In this document: positions 63,982 through 64,000 of the stretch, one piece after another
Position numbering within the stretch: position 1 is the stretch's first letter
Layout of the letters: each line of letters begins with the position of its first letter
Source: Syngnathus acus
Lineage: Eukaryota; Chordata; Actinopteri; Syngnathiformes; Syngnathidae
Direction: 5' to 3'
NCBI RefSeq assembly: GCF_901709675.1
Contig: NC_051098.1
Coordinates: 11,996,918 to 12,060,917 of the forward strand
Length of the DNA stretch: 64,000 nt
The notes under the pieces: generated by a model
The model's input: only the letters and a program-made list of their open reading frames with translations
Told to the model about the DNA's origin: nothing
Databases searched by the model: none
Translations under genes and position numbers: made by a program

Positions 63982-64000
63982 ATGACGATGGCGCTCTCGA
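63982..64000 (+). CDS. Possible first codons of a divergent gene at the right edge
   Basis: GTTGCCATGACGATGGCGCTC gives an open frame starting MTMALS that runs into the window end. It has a fair Kozak context and lies divergent from the mlf1 promoter. Six codons are too few to support a gene, so this is only a candidate. Confidence 0.15.

Overview
The window is vertebrate, almost certainly teleost, genomic DNA. Its genes are split by GT-AG introns, it is rich in microsatellites and short non-autonomous DNA transposons typical of fish, and it carries a recognisable vertebrate gene block. I read splice sites by eye and checked that reading phase is kept across every junction. Five genes reconstruct completely: layn 366 aa, sik2 936 aa, ppp2r1b 590 aa, med29 166 aa and mlf1 256 aa. 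An apolipoprotein A-V-like gene of about 304 aa is nearly certain.

Layout. 1-1700: repeats only (a palindrome array and a 134-bp tandem array). 1720-3630 (-): first four coding exons of a secreted or membrane cysteine-rich protein that runs off the left edge. 5020-6447 (+): apolipoprotein gene. 7708-7968 (-): last two exons of an unidentified single-pass membrane protein. 10220-14062 (+): layilin (layn). 16530-41812 (+): salt-inducible kinase 2 (sik2), 15 coding exons. 43450-50110: intergenic repeats, including a 3.6-kb element holding a 235-bp satellite. 51942-57694 (-): ppp2r1b, the PP2A scaffold subunit. 58134-58924 (+): med29, divergent from ppp2r1b over a shared 439-bp promoter. 60212-63730 (-): mlf1, convergent with med29. 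The last 270 bp look like the mlf1 promoter.

The order layn-sik2-ppp2r1b matches human 11q23.1. Human MED29 and MLF1 lie on other chromosomes (19q13 and 3q25), so a synteny boundary falls just after ppp2r1b. The genes are not an operon. The only plausible local co-regulation is the ppp2r1b/med29 promoter.

The most unusual structure is at 46479-50103. A foldback (long inverted-repeat) element appears to have inserted into a 157-bp tandem repeat. A short-homology junction between the two then seems to have made a new 235-bp unit, which was amplified to eight copies, each with a perfect or near-perfect 38-bp hairpin. The intact founder-like element and the unamplified 157-bp units are still present beside it. 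A second notable point is an apparent one-base deletion in the last ppp2r1b exon, which changes the normally invariant C-terminus.
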